Below, piece by piece: positions 40,919 to 51,688 of a DNA stretch of 64,000 bases. The DNA is from Eremothecium cymbalariae DBVPG#7215 (Eukaryota > Ascomycota > Saccharomycetes > Saccharomycetales > Saccharomycetaceae). Position 1 is the stretch's first letter, and each line of letters opens with the position of its first letter. The DNA lies in NCBI RefSeq assembly GCF_000235365.1, contig NC_016449.1, positions 124,001-188,000 of the forward strand, in the 5' to 3' direction. Below the pieces are notes generated by a model. That model saw only the letters and a program-made list of their open reading frames with translations, ran no database searches and had not been told where the DNA came from. A program made the position numbers and the translations under genes.

Positions 40919-43900
40919 ATGATTCAGGAGAGTGATGTAAAGAATATTAGGCTTGATGGGGGGGTTGGGGATGTCTTGCCGGAGACTATATTGAAGGCGC
41001 GCATTGCGTTGTTAGCCACTGCAATTGGTGGACCGGATCATAGTTCAGAACAGGAACCTCCTCCTTATCGATTAGGAGATGATTGTTTGGCCTGTTTAAA
41101 GGATTTGAGGAGGTGGTTTACACTTGTTGATGAGAAGCAAAGACGGTGGGATGTAGCACGGGCGGCAGCGGAGTTTAAGATACTTGTTGATGATTTGATT
41201 CCGATTCTTGCTGACTGGGAGGAAAGAAGTGCCAAAGCTGTGAAGCAGAGTCGGAGGTCGGGAGGAACAGTGGGGGATTATTTTAGGAACAAGGGGTATT
41301 ACGATAAGGTTGCACTGAATGCATTTCAGTTGGTGGTATGGATGACTTGGCCTATTATGTTGACAGATGAATCTTCTCAAAGCCATATAGCAAATTACTC
41401 AGATTTGAAAAAGCATCAGTTGATATACAAGAAGATGTTATTGTCTTCTAATGGCGGTAAAGTTGTGAAAGCAGCTATTCGATTGGCTTCAGATATCATA
41501 CGGATAGATAGGCTTCAGCGTTCCCCACGAGACAATGCGCTTCTTCGTCTCGTTCTTAACTTTTTGAGAAATATCCTTGCCATTGAACCCAGCGAAGTAA
41601 CAATTAGTAGTAAGCAGCGCACCGGAAATAGAGGCGTTAGTGCTGCGGAGTTACTACCACCGAACGTGTCAATGGATGACATATCTTTGAATAACGTTGT
41701 ATCGACATTCCAACGGAGCAAAGTTTTTGCATTTTTACTCACAATTTCGAGTTCGATTAACAGTGAATTCGATGCAGAGTACGTTAAAATTCCTTTACTA
41801 GAGATTATCTTTTATTTAACAAAGGATCTCAGCCACGATCATTTATTTAAGTGGCTAGATTCGTCTGAGTCATCATTACCGGCAACTGTAGATCATCAGA
41901 ACAAGGGTTCATCAGTTGGTCATAGACCAAAAGTGATTTCACGCGCAGGAGAAGAGTTGAATCAGTTACTCGTCAAGGAGCGTGACCTCAAGCGCTCACA
42001 AATTAGAATTTCATCAACAAGGCACTCTCGTTTTGGTGGGTTTTTCTCTATCCAAACACCTGACAACGTGCGGTTGACTGTATCTAATAGCCACAATATT
42101 TTAGATCAAGATGCTGCATTGAAAACCTTGGATAATCGTAAAAAGTGGAATAAAGCGGTGCGGAACCCTGCTGACATTGTTCAGGGAGTTCCGATTAGTT
42201 TTCTGAATAGTGCTGCTTCATCGACTTATGTTACACAGGAGAACGCTAAATGTCTCAAGCGTTATCTAGACGGCTTTATTACATCTTCTTTTAATATTCT
42301 ATTTAAGTTGATTGCGGATCATTTCACTACGGATGAGTCGAACCATGTAATGCTGAATAAAATCCATTTTTTGTTGTCATATTCATGGTTTCTAAAATAC
42401 CATAGGATCAGTAGTGAGAAATATAATATAATTGATCCCATTTCTGTCTCACAGGCTTTGCAAGATACTTGTTATATTCTGTTGCCTAAGTTTCTCAGAG
42501 AGTCGTACGAACAAAAAAATTGGGCTGTTGTGCATGCTGCACTGTTGGCTATCACAGAGCTTCTGATGTATCTTAATCAATTGGATAACCCAGAATGTGA
42601 AGACACCGTCGATGATATAATGAGTCGTATGTTTAGTGATGAAAATATTAAATTATTGTCTAACATACCCAAATCAGCATCTTCACATTCACCACAGTAT
42701 GTGAGAGCCTGCGTTAACTTAAACGACACAATATTCAAAACTATAGAGAAATATGAGCGTAATAACAAAACATTGACTACAAAAAGCTTCGGGAGATATA
42801 GAGGTGGTCGGTTTACCGCCAAGATGGATAGTTCAGCAAATGAAGCTTCTAAACAAGGGACCGCGCAAAATGAAGATCAAAATAATGAGGAATCTTCCAA
42901 TGATGACAGCGATATAGAGGAAAAAAGTACATTTAGGATGGCTCAGATAAATTTCCAAAAAGTGTTAAACGCATATATATACGCTGGAACTATTGATACT
43001 TACGTTAAGTTTCTCCAACGTTACCAAGAGTTGGAGGGAGATGATATCAAAAAAGTTATGCGATTCTTAAATTACGTTACCATCGACGTTCAAGAGGAAA
43101 CATTTCTGTTCAGAATTGACTTTATTATTCTATTAAAGGACATGTTAAGTCCAAATGGATTAGACTATGGATCAAAGAATAGGAAATATGTTCTCGATTT
43201 CGCAACCCATTTCATGTCAAGGTTAAAAGAAAAACTAAAAAAGGCCCCTTCTTGGTATGTCAACCTATTATTTCCTAATTTGCACGACCGTCAATTAGGG
43301 CATTATATGCGGTACGGCGAGCATAAACCTATTATTCAAGGTCTCCGCCGTGTTGCCTGCCCAACCCAGTTTAAACCCAGTAATGACCACAATTCTTTGT
43401 CTGGAGGGCAGCCGATAGATTTCAAATTAGGAATACTGGTATCAACACTTATCGATGAAGGTAAAAGAGATTTCGTTACTCAAATACATGAAAACTTCAC
43501 AAGAACATTAGAGTCATACAAAGAAGTTGCTGGCAAAGAAATACATGAAAGATTGACCTACCCACGAAGTGACTTCCGAAGTGACATGTGTGATATGAAA
43601 CGGGCTCTTCTTTTTGACGGCGATATACGTGCTCTGGTCCTTCTATTAGGCTATCACCTTCCATTTTCTGAGAAAGAACAATGTTATATGGGCGGTCAAT
43701 ATAATTTACTAGAATTGGACAATATATTAAGCGTACTGGGTAAGTATTTACTTATCCCATTCCATACTCCCAACGGATTACAATCGTCCTCTTATTTAGT
43801 TCGCCCAACCGTGCCCCGTGGAGGTATTGCGCATAATGATACTGTGGAGAACTTAACAGATTACCCTGTAAACGATTCTCAAAATATTAAAGCTAATGAC

Positions 43901-44695
43901 AAATTAGACGACTATAGCGATCGTTATTTTCAAGATCTGGAACGCATTGAGGAAAGGCTCGCTGGGAAAAAACTTCCTAAAGGTACGGCGAAAGCAAAAG
44001 CGAAAGCAAATTCCAAAAAGGGAAAGAAATCCAAGGTCAAGCAGTTTGGTGTAAATGATGAGCACCTGCCTCGCAATATCGACAAGAAGTTACAAATTGT
44101 TAGCAAGGAGTTGATAAGTGACTCCGATGATGAAGATAATCTACTTCTGAATCCCATATTTTACGAAAACGAAATGTATTTGAGGTTCCTTCTTGACAAA
44201 CACAATGGGCAGCTTCCAGCTGATATGTTTGCCGCATTTTCCAGATTTTCAAACGAGAGACTGCAAAATGGAGGCACTACAGTGGGAGATTACAGCACAT
44301 TATTTAACGGACCAGTACCCCAGCTGGGAGATATAACGTCTCATGATAAAAATGGTTCGCGGAGTACATCAAAGTACATGTTAGAACCCAATACTCGAAA
44401 TAAATTCGATAAAATAACAAATGACTCAGATTTGAGGGACTCTCCATTCAATGATGATGGACTAGAAGGTTCAAAAAACATAGATGTACCTTTGAGCGAT
44501 TTTGAGTATGACAGTACATCGCCATCGAATTCAATCCCGCCAACGGATACTGTCTCGACGGTGTCAGTTCAAGTAGCTTCAGTACAGTTACCAAAAAATA
44601 CAAAAGGTCGATCATATAATGAAAGCGATTCTGATGATGCTGTGGTCCCTCGAAAGAAGTTGCCAAGATTAATGCTTTCAGATGATGAAAGCTGA
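40919..44695 (+). CDS. TOF1: Replication fork protection protein Tof1 (Timeless/Swi1)
   Basis: A 1258-aa protein (S. cerevisiae 1238). The conserved Timeless N-terminal domain starts at ILKARIALLATAIGGPD and includes CLACLKDLRRWFTLVDEKQRRWDVARA and LNAFQLVVWMTWPI, continuing as alpha-solenoid repeats. GRYRGGRFTAKMD and MAQINFQKVLNAYIYAGTIDTY form the second conserved block; an acidic/basic C-terminus (KGTAKAKAKANSKKGKK, EDNLLLNPIFYENEMYLR) follows. With Csm3 and Mrc1 it couples helicase and polymerase, supports the checkpoint and recruits Top1. Convergent with AVT2 across only 53 bp. Confidence 0.95.
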   Translation: MIQESDVKNIRLDGGVGDVLPETILKARIALLATAIGGPDHSSEQEPPPYRLGDDCLACLKDLRRWFTLVDEKQRRWDVARAAAEFKILVDDLIPILADWEERSAKAVKQSRRSGGTVGDYFRNKGYYDKVALNAFQLVVWMTWPIMLTDESSQSHIANYSDLKKHQLIYKKMLLSSNGGKVVKAAIRLASDIIRIDRLQRSPRDNALLRLVLNFLRNILAIEPSEVTISSKQRTGNRGVSAAELLPPNVSMDDISLNNVVSTFQRSKVFAFLLTISSSINSEFDAEYVKIPLLEIIFYLTKDLSHDHLFKWLDSSESSLPATVDHQNKGSSVGHRPKVISRAGEELNQLLVKERDLKRSQIRISSTRHSRFGGFFSIQTPDNVRLTVSNSHNILDQDAALKTLDNRKKWNKAVRNPADIVQGVPISFLNSAASSTYVTQENAKCLKRYLDGFITSSFNILFKLIADHFTTDESNHVMLNKIHFLLSYSWFLKYHRISSEKYNIIDPISVSQALQDTCYILLPKFLRESYEQKNWAVVHAALLAITELLMYLNQLDNPECEDTVDDIMSRMFSDENIKLLSNIPKSASSHSPQYVRACVNLNDTIFKTIEKYERNNKTLTTKSFGRYRGGRFTAKMDSSANEASKQGTAQNEDQNNEESSNDDSDIEEKSTFRMAQINFQKVLNAYIYAGTIDTYVKFLQRYQELEGDDIKKVMRFLNYVTIDVQEETFLFRIDFIILLKDMLSPNGLDYGSKNRKYVLDFATHFMSRLKEKLKKAPSWYVNLLFPNLHDRQLGHYMRYGEHKPIIQGLRRVACPTQFKPSNDHNSLSGGQPIDFKLGILVSTLIDEGKRDFVTQIHENFTRTLESYKEVAGKEIHERLTYPRSDFRSDMCDMKRALLFDGDIRALVLLLGYHLPFSEKEQCYMGGQYNLLELDNILSVLGKYLLIPFHTPNGLQSSSYLVRPTVPRGGIAHNDTVENLTDYPVNDSQNIKANDKLDDYSDRYFQDLERIEERLAGKKLPKGTAKAKAKANSKKGKKSKVKQFGVNDEHLPRNIDKKLQIVSKELISDSDDEDNLLLNPIFYENEMYLRFLLDKHNGQLPADMFAAFSRFSNERLQNGGTTVGDYSTLFNGPVPQLGDITSHDKNGSRSTSKYMLEPNTRNKFDKITNDSDLRDSPFNDDGLEGSKNIDVPLSDFEYDSTSPSNSIPPTDTVSTVSVQVASVQLPKNTKGRSYNESDSDDAVVPRKKLPRLMLSDDES

Positions 44696-44748
44696 TGATA
44701 TATCGTTATAGATATCTATATGTTTGTATTAGATACAAAAATTAATTT

Positions 44749-46236
44749 TTAAGCTTCACAATGCTTAATTTCAGTGCCGTATATTGCAGAAAGGATTGTC
44801 TGGGTGCTACTGACAATCATAATACTGAAACCAAACATAATGCAGGCGTAATAGGGTGTCCTTTCTTTTAAAGTTTTGGTTTTTCCTGTTAATGCTAGAG
44901 TTGTAGCAGGGGGAAGAATATATGCCGTTAACGAGGCAGTTGTGGACCCAACCAACTCAAGTAGAGCACCCAAGTTGCAAGTAGTTAATGATATGCTCAT
45001 ACTAATAAAAACTAGTACAGATGTAACGATGAAGTGTTCTTTGGTGGTCAAGATAATACTTTCAGAGTCAGCCGACTGAAAATACAATAAGTCTCGAACA
45101 ACGTCACGTAGAACAAATATTTCTAACGGGAATGTGGTCAGCATGTTAAATCCAAAGCAGAACCTTGCAAAGTTGATGAAATTATCATTACTTGGGAAAT
45201 TATTTAAAATGTTACCCTTAGTTTTGTCTTTAAACGTTAAAAATCCAACATAACCTGCTATGAGACATACCAGCATGGAAATAATGCAACTGATATGAGT
45301 TAAGTTACCAAACCTTTTCAAACTAGGATTTTTTAATGAGAAAAATATGAAGCTAGTATTATGGTGACACACCAACGCAAAAGAAATGATTGAAATCCCT
45401 TGGAAGACTCTTGGTGTAATGAATGCCTCTTCCCATGTAAATTGTCCTTTATATTCATCTTCCACCTTAGGTGCTCGGATGATTACAAGTGCCACAATTA
45501 AAAGCAAACTAACTAATGCTAACATTGAAGCTTTCGACAACTTAGATATATTCCTATTTAAGGATAATGGATATGAGATGAACAATGTAACCACAGATAT
45601 AACCACATTCCTGCGAAATAATTCTGAATGACTTGGGAAGAATGCCTTCAAAACATGAGGAATACTGTCCCCAATTATAATGCAAAATCCAACACACCCA
45701 CCAAAAGCAAACAATCCATTAACAAATAGTATCAATAGTTTCCCTTTAGTACCCATAGCAAACTCCACGCTGTCTTGATAAGTGGTTTTCCCTGTCAACT
45801 TCAAATTAATGACGATAAGCCTGATGGTCCAATCTACAATAATCGTCAATAATACAATTAGACATACCCCACCGATGAGCCCACAGTTTTTAATTGCAAA
45901 CGGTTGGCCTATAACCCCAGCTCCCAAAATACTATTAGCCATATTCATAAATGCCATGTACATATTTGATTTCCCTCTATTTGGATTTGTTAATTGCGAA
46001 ACATTTGGGTCTTCGAACTGAAGATTCAACTCTACATTATTCTGAACATTCTTATTGTTTCGAGCTCCACTGGTAGTTGGAAGCAGTTCATAATCATGAA
46101 ATGTTGATAATTCAAATTGTAAATCTGACGATACAGGTATAGGTGATGAATGTCTTGTAGATTTTGAAGTGCATGCTGCCGGTTCAGGCTCACTGCTGTC
46201 GAGCTTTTTGTATGGCTGCTTACTCGTACCTTTCAT
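44749..46236 (-). CDS. AVT2: Amino acid/auxin permease family transporter, probable Avt2
   Basis: A 495-aa AAAP (SLC38-like) protein from ATG 46234-46236. A soluble, Ser/Pro-rich N-terminus (about 95 residues) is followed by about 11 membrane spans. The first span has the family motif NMANSILGAGVIGQPFAIKNCGL; later motifs are SYPLSLNRNISKLSKAS and FALVCHHNTSFIFFSL. S. cerevisiae AVT2 lies beside CAN1 (YEL064C-YEL063C), and this gene sits near a CAN1-type permease, with SEC2 and BNI1 between, supporting AVT2 over other Avt members. Vacuolar amino acid transport is presumed; the substrate is unproven. Confidence 0.85.
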   Translation of the reverse strand: MKGTSKQPYKKLDSSEPEPAACTSKSTRHSSPIPVSSDLQFELSTFHDYELLPTTSGARNNKNVQNNVELNLQFEDPNVSQLTNPNRGKSNMYMAFMNMANSILGAGVIGQPFAIKNCGLIGGVCLIVLLTIIVDWTIRLIVINLKLTGKTTYQDSVEFAMGTKGKLLILFVNGLFAFGGCVGFCIIIGDSIPHVLKAFFPSHSELFRRNVVISVVTLFISYPLSLNRNISKLSKASMLALVSLLLIVALVIIRAPKVEDEYKGQFTWEEAFITPRVFQGISIISFALVCHHNTSFIFFSLKNPSLKRFGNLTHISCIISMLVCLIAGYVGFLTFKDKTKGNILNNFPSNDNFINFARFCFGFNMLTTFPLEIFVLRDVVRDLLYFQSADSESIILTTKEHFIVTSVLVFISMSISLTTCNLGALLELVGSTTASLTAYILPPATTLALTGKTKTLKERTPYYACIMFGFSIMIVSSTQTILSAIYGTEIKHCEA

Positions 46237-46462
46237 TTACCGCAATGATAATTGAGAATGAGTTATAACGTGGTTGGCATTTCCACTATATAAGGAAGTA
46301 CAGATTATTACATATAACCGACATGTCATGTTACTTACTAGCTGTCTATATGATTTTAAAAGCAATAAGGCAGCAAGGCGTCTTTTGGGCAGTTTCAAAC
46401 CCGTACACCATTACAATATAGAATGTTTAAAGCCAAAAACCATTAATATTCTAATTAAAAAA

Positions 46463-48774
46463 TTAAGCTCTTAAAATATTTTCAGAATTACTAGGCTCTT
46501 CTTTTGCTTCATGATATGAACTATGTGTTCCATTAGTATCCTCAGAAAAATCTGTGGCATCGGTCGAGTTTTCGTCACCCTTAGGTTTGCTCTTAGTTGA
46601 TGTCAAACTGGATTTCCTACTATCTTGCGATTCCAATGTCGCTACTTCAGAATTTTCTAAGCATGATGATTCAGTCTGTGGTTTAGATTTGATGGGTTCA
46701 CTATGCTTTTCATTAGTTGTAATTTTGCTATCAGAAGGTCGTTTAGAATCCTCAATGGAATTTTTTGTTTCTCCTGCTCTTCATGCACCTCCTTGACCTC
46801 ATCTGACTCTTGCACCTCATCCACTTCGTCCTCTATTTGTTCTGGAGGCACAGGATGACTTCCCTCGTATAAATTCGTTCCTTTTTCTACTACATTGGGT
46901 CTCGATGAAGAGTTCACGGTTGAATCCGGCTTTGTCGTGGGCTCAGCCATCGTTTCTACACTCTTCTTTTTATTCAAAGCTGCCTCATTTTCGAGATTTT
47001 TCGAGATACCCTGTTCAATTACCTCTGCCTTTATTGTATCTAAGGTCTTTTCGCCATTCTCAAAGTCAAACTCCTCATCTTCTAATCCATCTTCATGCTG
47101 AAACACAAAGAAGTTCTCGCCCGATTGTGGGGAACATATGTCTTCTGTCCAATTCTGTGGTACAACTGAACTTCTAGTAGAAGTTACCACTTTCGCCTGC
47201 GCGGACATTGGTGCTACTTTTAACTGTATAGAATCCTCAAGGGTCCACACACCAATGTGACACCAATGCAAAGAAGCCCGCAATTTACATAGATGAACCC
47301 ACGACCTTTGAACGTTTGTTGAAGGGAGACCCTTTCTTTCCGAGAAATCGGTAACAGTTTCAATCCTAGGCGTCATTCTAGTGGAGGAAGATGTTCTAGA
47401 CAAGCCACTCATAAAGCTTAGCCTCTTGGAACTTGTTGAATTGGCCTCTTTGTTTGAAGCCGAATTTGTTGTGCTATTACGGTCAACCTTAGTAAATTCA
47501 TCGCTACCTGGTCTTGCACAGGATAGAGTAACATTTTCCAAGTTCCAAGCTCCCGATTTTAAAGATCTTAAAAACGCAAAAATTTCACATGTCTGTCTTA
47601 CCTTAAGTAGACAGTAATGGCACAAAGGATACTGAGTTTCGGATGTGGTGGAACCGTCTTCATTTTTTTGTAATGTTTTTAATACGTATAGCCTTCCATG
47701 TTCAAGAATGTCATTGCGGGATTCCGAACAAAATGCGCAGGGATCTTGAATAGCGACCGGGGGCGAGTTCGACGGATAATTAAACATCTTAGCATTATCC
47801 ACTTCAGTGACCTTATGGCTATTACTTTGGGGGGATGCATAGCCAATGCGGTACGTTTCATTAATTCCACTAAGAGGTTCCACAACAACTAGTCCGTCGA
47901 TCATCAAGTTCATCAAGTTCCTTCTAACTAGCCAACCTAAACCGGAGGCGGCATCGAGCCGTAGCACAGGCTGAATTTCGTCCAGGACTAACCTACGCAA
48001 AAATTTCGAATCATGCCTAGTATCTTTAATGCCCTTGCACATTGGCAATACTGCCAAAAATCTAAGGTATTCTGTATATAATGGGATGTCATACCTCAAA
48101 GATTGCGCTAACGGTGAAAATAGTAAATTCATATGATGGTGGTGATCATAAATCAAGCCTGGATTACCTAGCGCCTCCTTATCTAGGGATGCATTGGATC
48201 CATTACTGCCTTCCATAATTATAGATTGTCTATAGCTATTCAAAGTATTGTGTTCATCTTCAACTTTGTATAGCACCTCCTTTAAATTTCTTAACTGGAT
48301 ACTCAAAGTATCTAACAACATATCTTTCTCACGTAGTTGTTCCTGTAACTTCGAATTCAACACCTCAACATCGTGCTTTTCCTTCCTCGCATTTGCAACC
48401 ATACTATTCGCCTCATCAAATAAAGAAGTCGTTAAATCCTCTATTTCTTTATTCAACTTCTCTGCAGCACGTTCTGCCGCAACACGGACTTCTTGTGCCT
48501 CAACTAGCTCTCGCCTTTTAACCGCTAATTCCTCTTCTGTATAAGCTAACTGCTTCTTTGTATCACTAAGCTGTTGTTTCAAACTATCAAACTGACTTAT
48601 AGAATCCTTTTGAGCTGACAAAGCCTTCTTGGCTTGATTCAAATGTTCTTCTAATCTCGATTGTTTGTCTATACTTTCAATCAATTGAGTTGAAAGCGAG
48701 GATACCTGTATTGAAATCCGTTTAGATTCCTCCTGCTGTTCTGTCATCCTCTTTGATTCATCTTGGTCTGACAT
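46463..48774 (-). CDS. SEC2: Sec4 guanine nucleotide exchange factor Sec2, reading frame broken near the 3' end
   Basis: Sec2 activates the Rab GTPase Sec4 on secretory vesicles. From ATG 48772-48774 an N-terminal coiled coil (about 1-170) holds the GEF region, with TTSLFDEANSMVANARKE matching the Sec4-contacting segment. A cysteine-containing domain follows (CAFCSESRND, LCHYCLLKVRQTCEIFAFLRSL), then a hydrophilic Ser/Glu-rich tail. The frame as written stops at 46657. A T6 run (46761-46766) marks the point where one added base would lead into another frame, adding about 100 Ser/Thr/Glu/Lys-rich residues to a TAA at 46463-46465. The total is then 770 aa (S. cerevisiae 759). The new frame has a stop just upstream (46786 region), so the lesion is confined to about 22 bases. 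Whether the tail is real needs a read check. Confidence 0.9.
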
Positions 48775-49243
48775 CTTTGACTTTTCAAACTTTTCTTGAG
48801 TCTATATAGTGGATCCAAACATTCAAATGAAGCTTTGTGAACTGCTGGCAAATTTCTACTTATGATCTGATGTTTGTTTATATAAACATATTAGTGGTGA
48901 AACACAACTATCACCAAAATATTCAGGAACCTAGAATCGCAAAAAAGCCCAAACCGTCAAGAACGATGACGCATAACCGATGGTTGAAACAATCATGAAA
49001 GGACTATTTAAAAGTTGCATGGGATCTGCGAGGACTAATGTAATGTACTGTGTGCGCGAGATATGACTGGAGAGGGGCCAATTTTAGGGGAATGTTGAGT
49101 GGAACTGCAATAAAATTAAGTGCTATACTTTTCATTTAAAGGTACACACAGGAACATAAAGTATATATATGTATGTATATATATATTTTATGATGTGCAC
49201 TATGGGTATCATTTAAGAAAAAAAGGGATGGAGTGGGCGCATT
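48775..49243. other. BNI1-SEC2 intergenic region
   Basis: About 470 bases between the BNI1 stop and SEC2 start (both minus strand), with TATATATGTATGTATATATA near 49162. No gene seen. Confidence 0.7.
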
Positions 49244-51641
49244 TTATGTATCTGCGTCAACGTATTTATCATTTAAATCATCTTCAGAAGTTTCGTCGGT
49301 AGATGGAGTGCTGCCTGTCCTGAGGGTGTGGATGGCGGAGGGGGTGGTGATGGGGATGTCGTTGTTAGGTGATACAGACTTGAAGTTCGGTGTAGATTCG
49401 TGATTCTCGGTGCTACGCACGGCTTCCATTACCTCGTTGCTAGTATTGTTTCCACCTGATTCTTCAATGAGTTTTTTATTGCGACGCTGTCTGACTTTTT
49501 CCTTGTGTTCGTCAAGGAGGGATTTTCTGTCCTCAGTGTGGTCGTCGCTGCTTCTCAACTCTTGCAATAGGTTTCTTGCTCTATGGGTGACAGCGTCTTC
49601 ATCGAGAATCTTTTTGGACGGAGACTCAGATGAGTGGGACAATGCTGAAGAAACACTGCCTTTTTCGGCGCTTATTGGGGCAGATGGAAGATCATGGTCT
49701 GGGTTCAAACCCTCGACATCGGCAGTAGCTCCTACTGTTGATGTTGGTGATCCAAGGATTGCTGGGTTACTATCTGACTGATCATCCAATCCATCGGATT
49801 GGATGTTAGCCAATTCTTCGACATCCAATCCATCAAGGATAATGGAGCCGGACTTTTTACCATCCATTAGCTTCTTTCTTGCCAGTGCGCGTTTCCTGGC
49901 GGAAGATGGATCAGCCTTGGAGGGCCCTGCATTTTTCAACTTTTCCAGCAACCTGTCCATTACGTCCCGGTCATCGCCGGATGCAGATATAGACGAAGTT
50001 GAGAGACTACTACCTCTCCTGGAAAATGATGTATCTATCTGAATATTCTTTCTAGCTCTCTTTTGCTGTTCTTCGATCATTATTTTACGGCGCTCATAAG
50101 CCCTTTCTTCCTCTTCCATTTTCTTATTGAACTCTTGTGCTCGCTTATATTCTAAAATGAAGTCCGCAAACTTTTGGAAGAAAGAGTTCTTTGCAAACTT
50201 GTCATCGGAGTCCTCCCCAAACAACCGCATTAGGCTTTCAAATTCCATTAGAGAAAGTTGAACTTCGTCAGCTAACAAGTTTGCCCTCTTTCTAGCTTCT
50301 GGTAGTACGGGCAACACTTTGGCTAATACCCTGTCATTCGGATGGAATTTGGAAGAGTCACTTAAGTTACCAATTTCAAGGGATCTTTCAACATTTGTTA
50401 CGGTAGAGCAAAATTCACCACAGTCGTTGGCTAACTGTTCGATAGAAATCTTGACAACTTGGAGAACTGGTTCTAATTCTTGCAAGAAAACATCAAAGCC
50501 TGGATAATTAGTTCGAACAATTTTTTCCACATAGTTTAAGAAGGTCATGCTGTTCTTCTCATCCTTAATAAAAGTCAAACGTTGCAATGTACTCAACTTG
50601 AAGCCTTGAGCTTGTTTCGATGAATCATTCATATAGTTACCAACAGCAAGAATCACATCAAAGACATTACGCAAATTTTCTGATTTTTGTATCGCACCAA
50701 CAGCTTTATCTAGACTCCTTAATTTAATGATCAGATCGTTGTAGTCTTTTTCATAAGTCGTAATCAATTTTAATGCACGCATACGTGAATTCCAATAACT
50801 TTGTAAGTTGACTATCAAGTCTAAATATAATTGGTCTGCACGTTGCAATTCGTTTGGATCTTTTTCTGGTTGCTTAGCCTCTTCCACCGAAGAAACCCCT
50901 TCCCAGTCGGTGGTGTAAGGAGCAAAGCATCTCGCCATGTTTATTGAAACTTCCACAATTTCATGTTTTGATAAAAATTCAATCGCACTTTGAGTGTTCA
51001 AGAAATCTTTGTCACATTTTAAAATCTTTGTCACAATCTGATCAACAGTTAGCGAAGAATACATATGTAAATTAATTCCGAATTGCTGTGAAATATCTCT
51101 CGATAAGAATGTGACTTTATTCTCATCTTTTTTCCTGCTAATCAATGACTTTATTTCTCTTGCTGCAAATGCCTTCTCAAGTTCTGTTAAGACGCCCCTT
51201 TCATATAAGTCGTCAGCAAACTTCTCTGCTCTTGCATTCTCCCAAATAGAGTTATCTAGATCGTCAATTTTTTCCCAGTGTAATTGTTTTAATCTCTTCT
51301 TCGGGCGCGGATATTTCTCAAACAGTGATGGAGATTGGGGCAGCAATGGAGAAGGTGATGATCCCTTATACTTTTTAGTTCTTCCTAATTGAGGTGGTGG
51401 TGGAGGTGGTGGAGGTGGTGGCCCTCCTGGTGCTGCTCCAGGCTTTGTTTCAGCCGATATGTTACGAAATACTGGAGGCTGTGGAGGAGCCAGTGGTATG
51501 GATTCATTTTCATGATCGTCATCTTGTACAGTCGGTGTAGGAGGCAGCGAAGTATTCCCAAACAAGTTAGCCGGCAAAGCTGGAGCTGGAGGTAACGGTG
51601 CTGTTGAAAGGGAGATGCCCTCGCGATTATTATTATTATTA

Positions 51642-51688
<47 letters not shown>

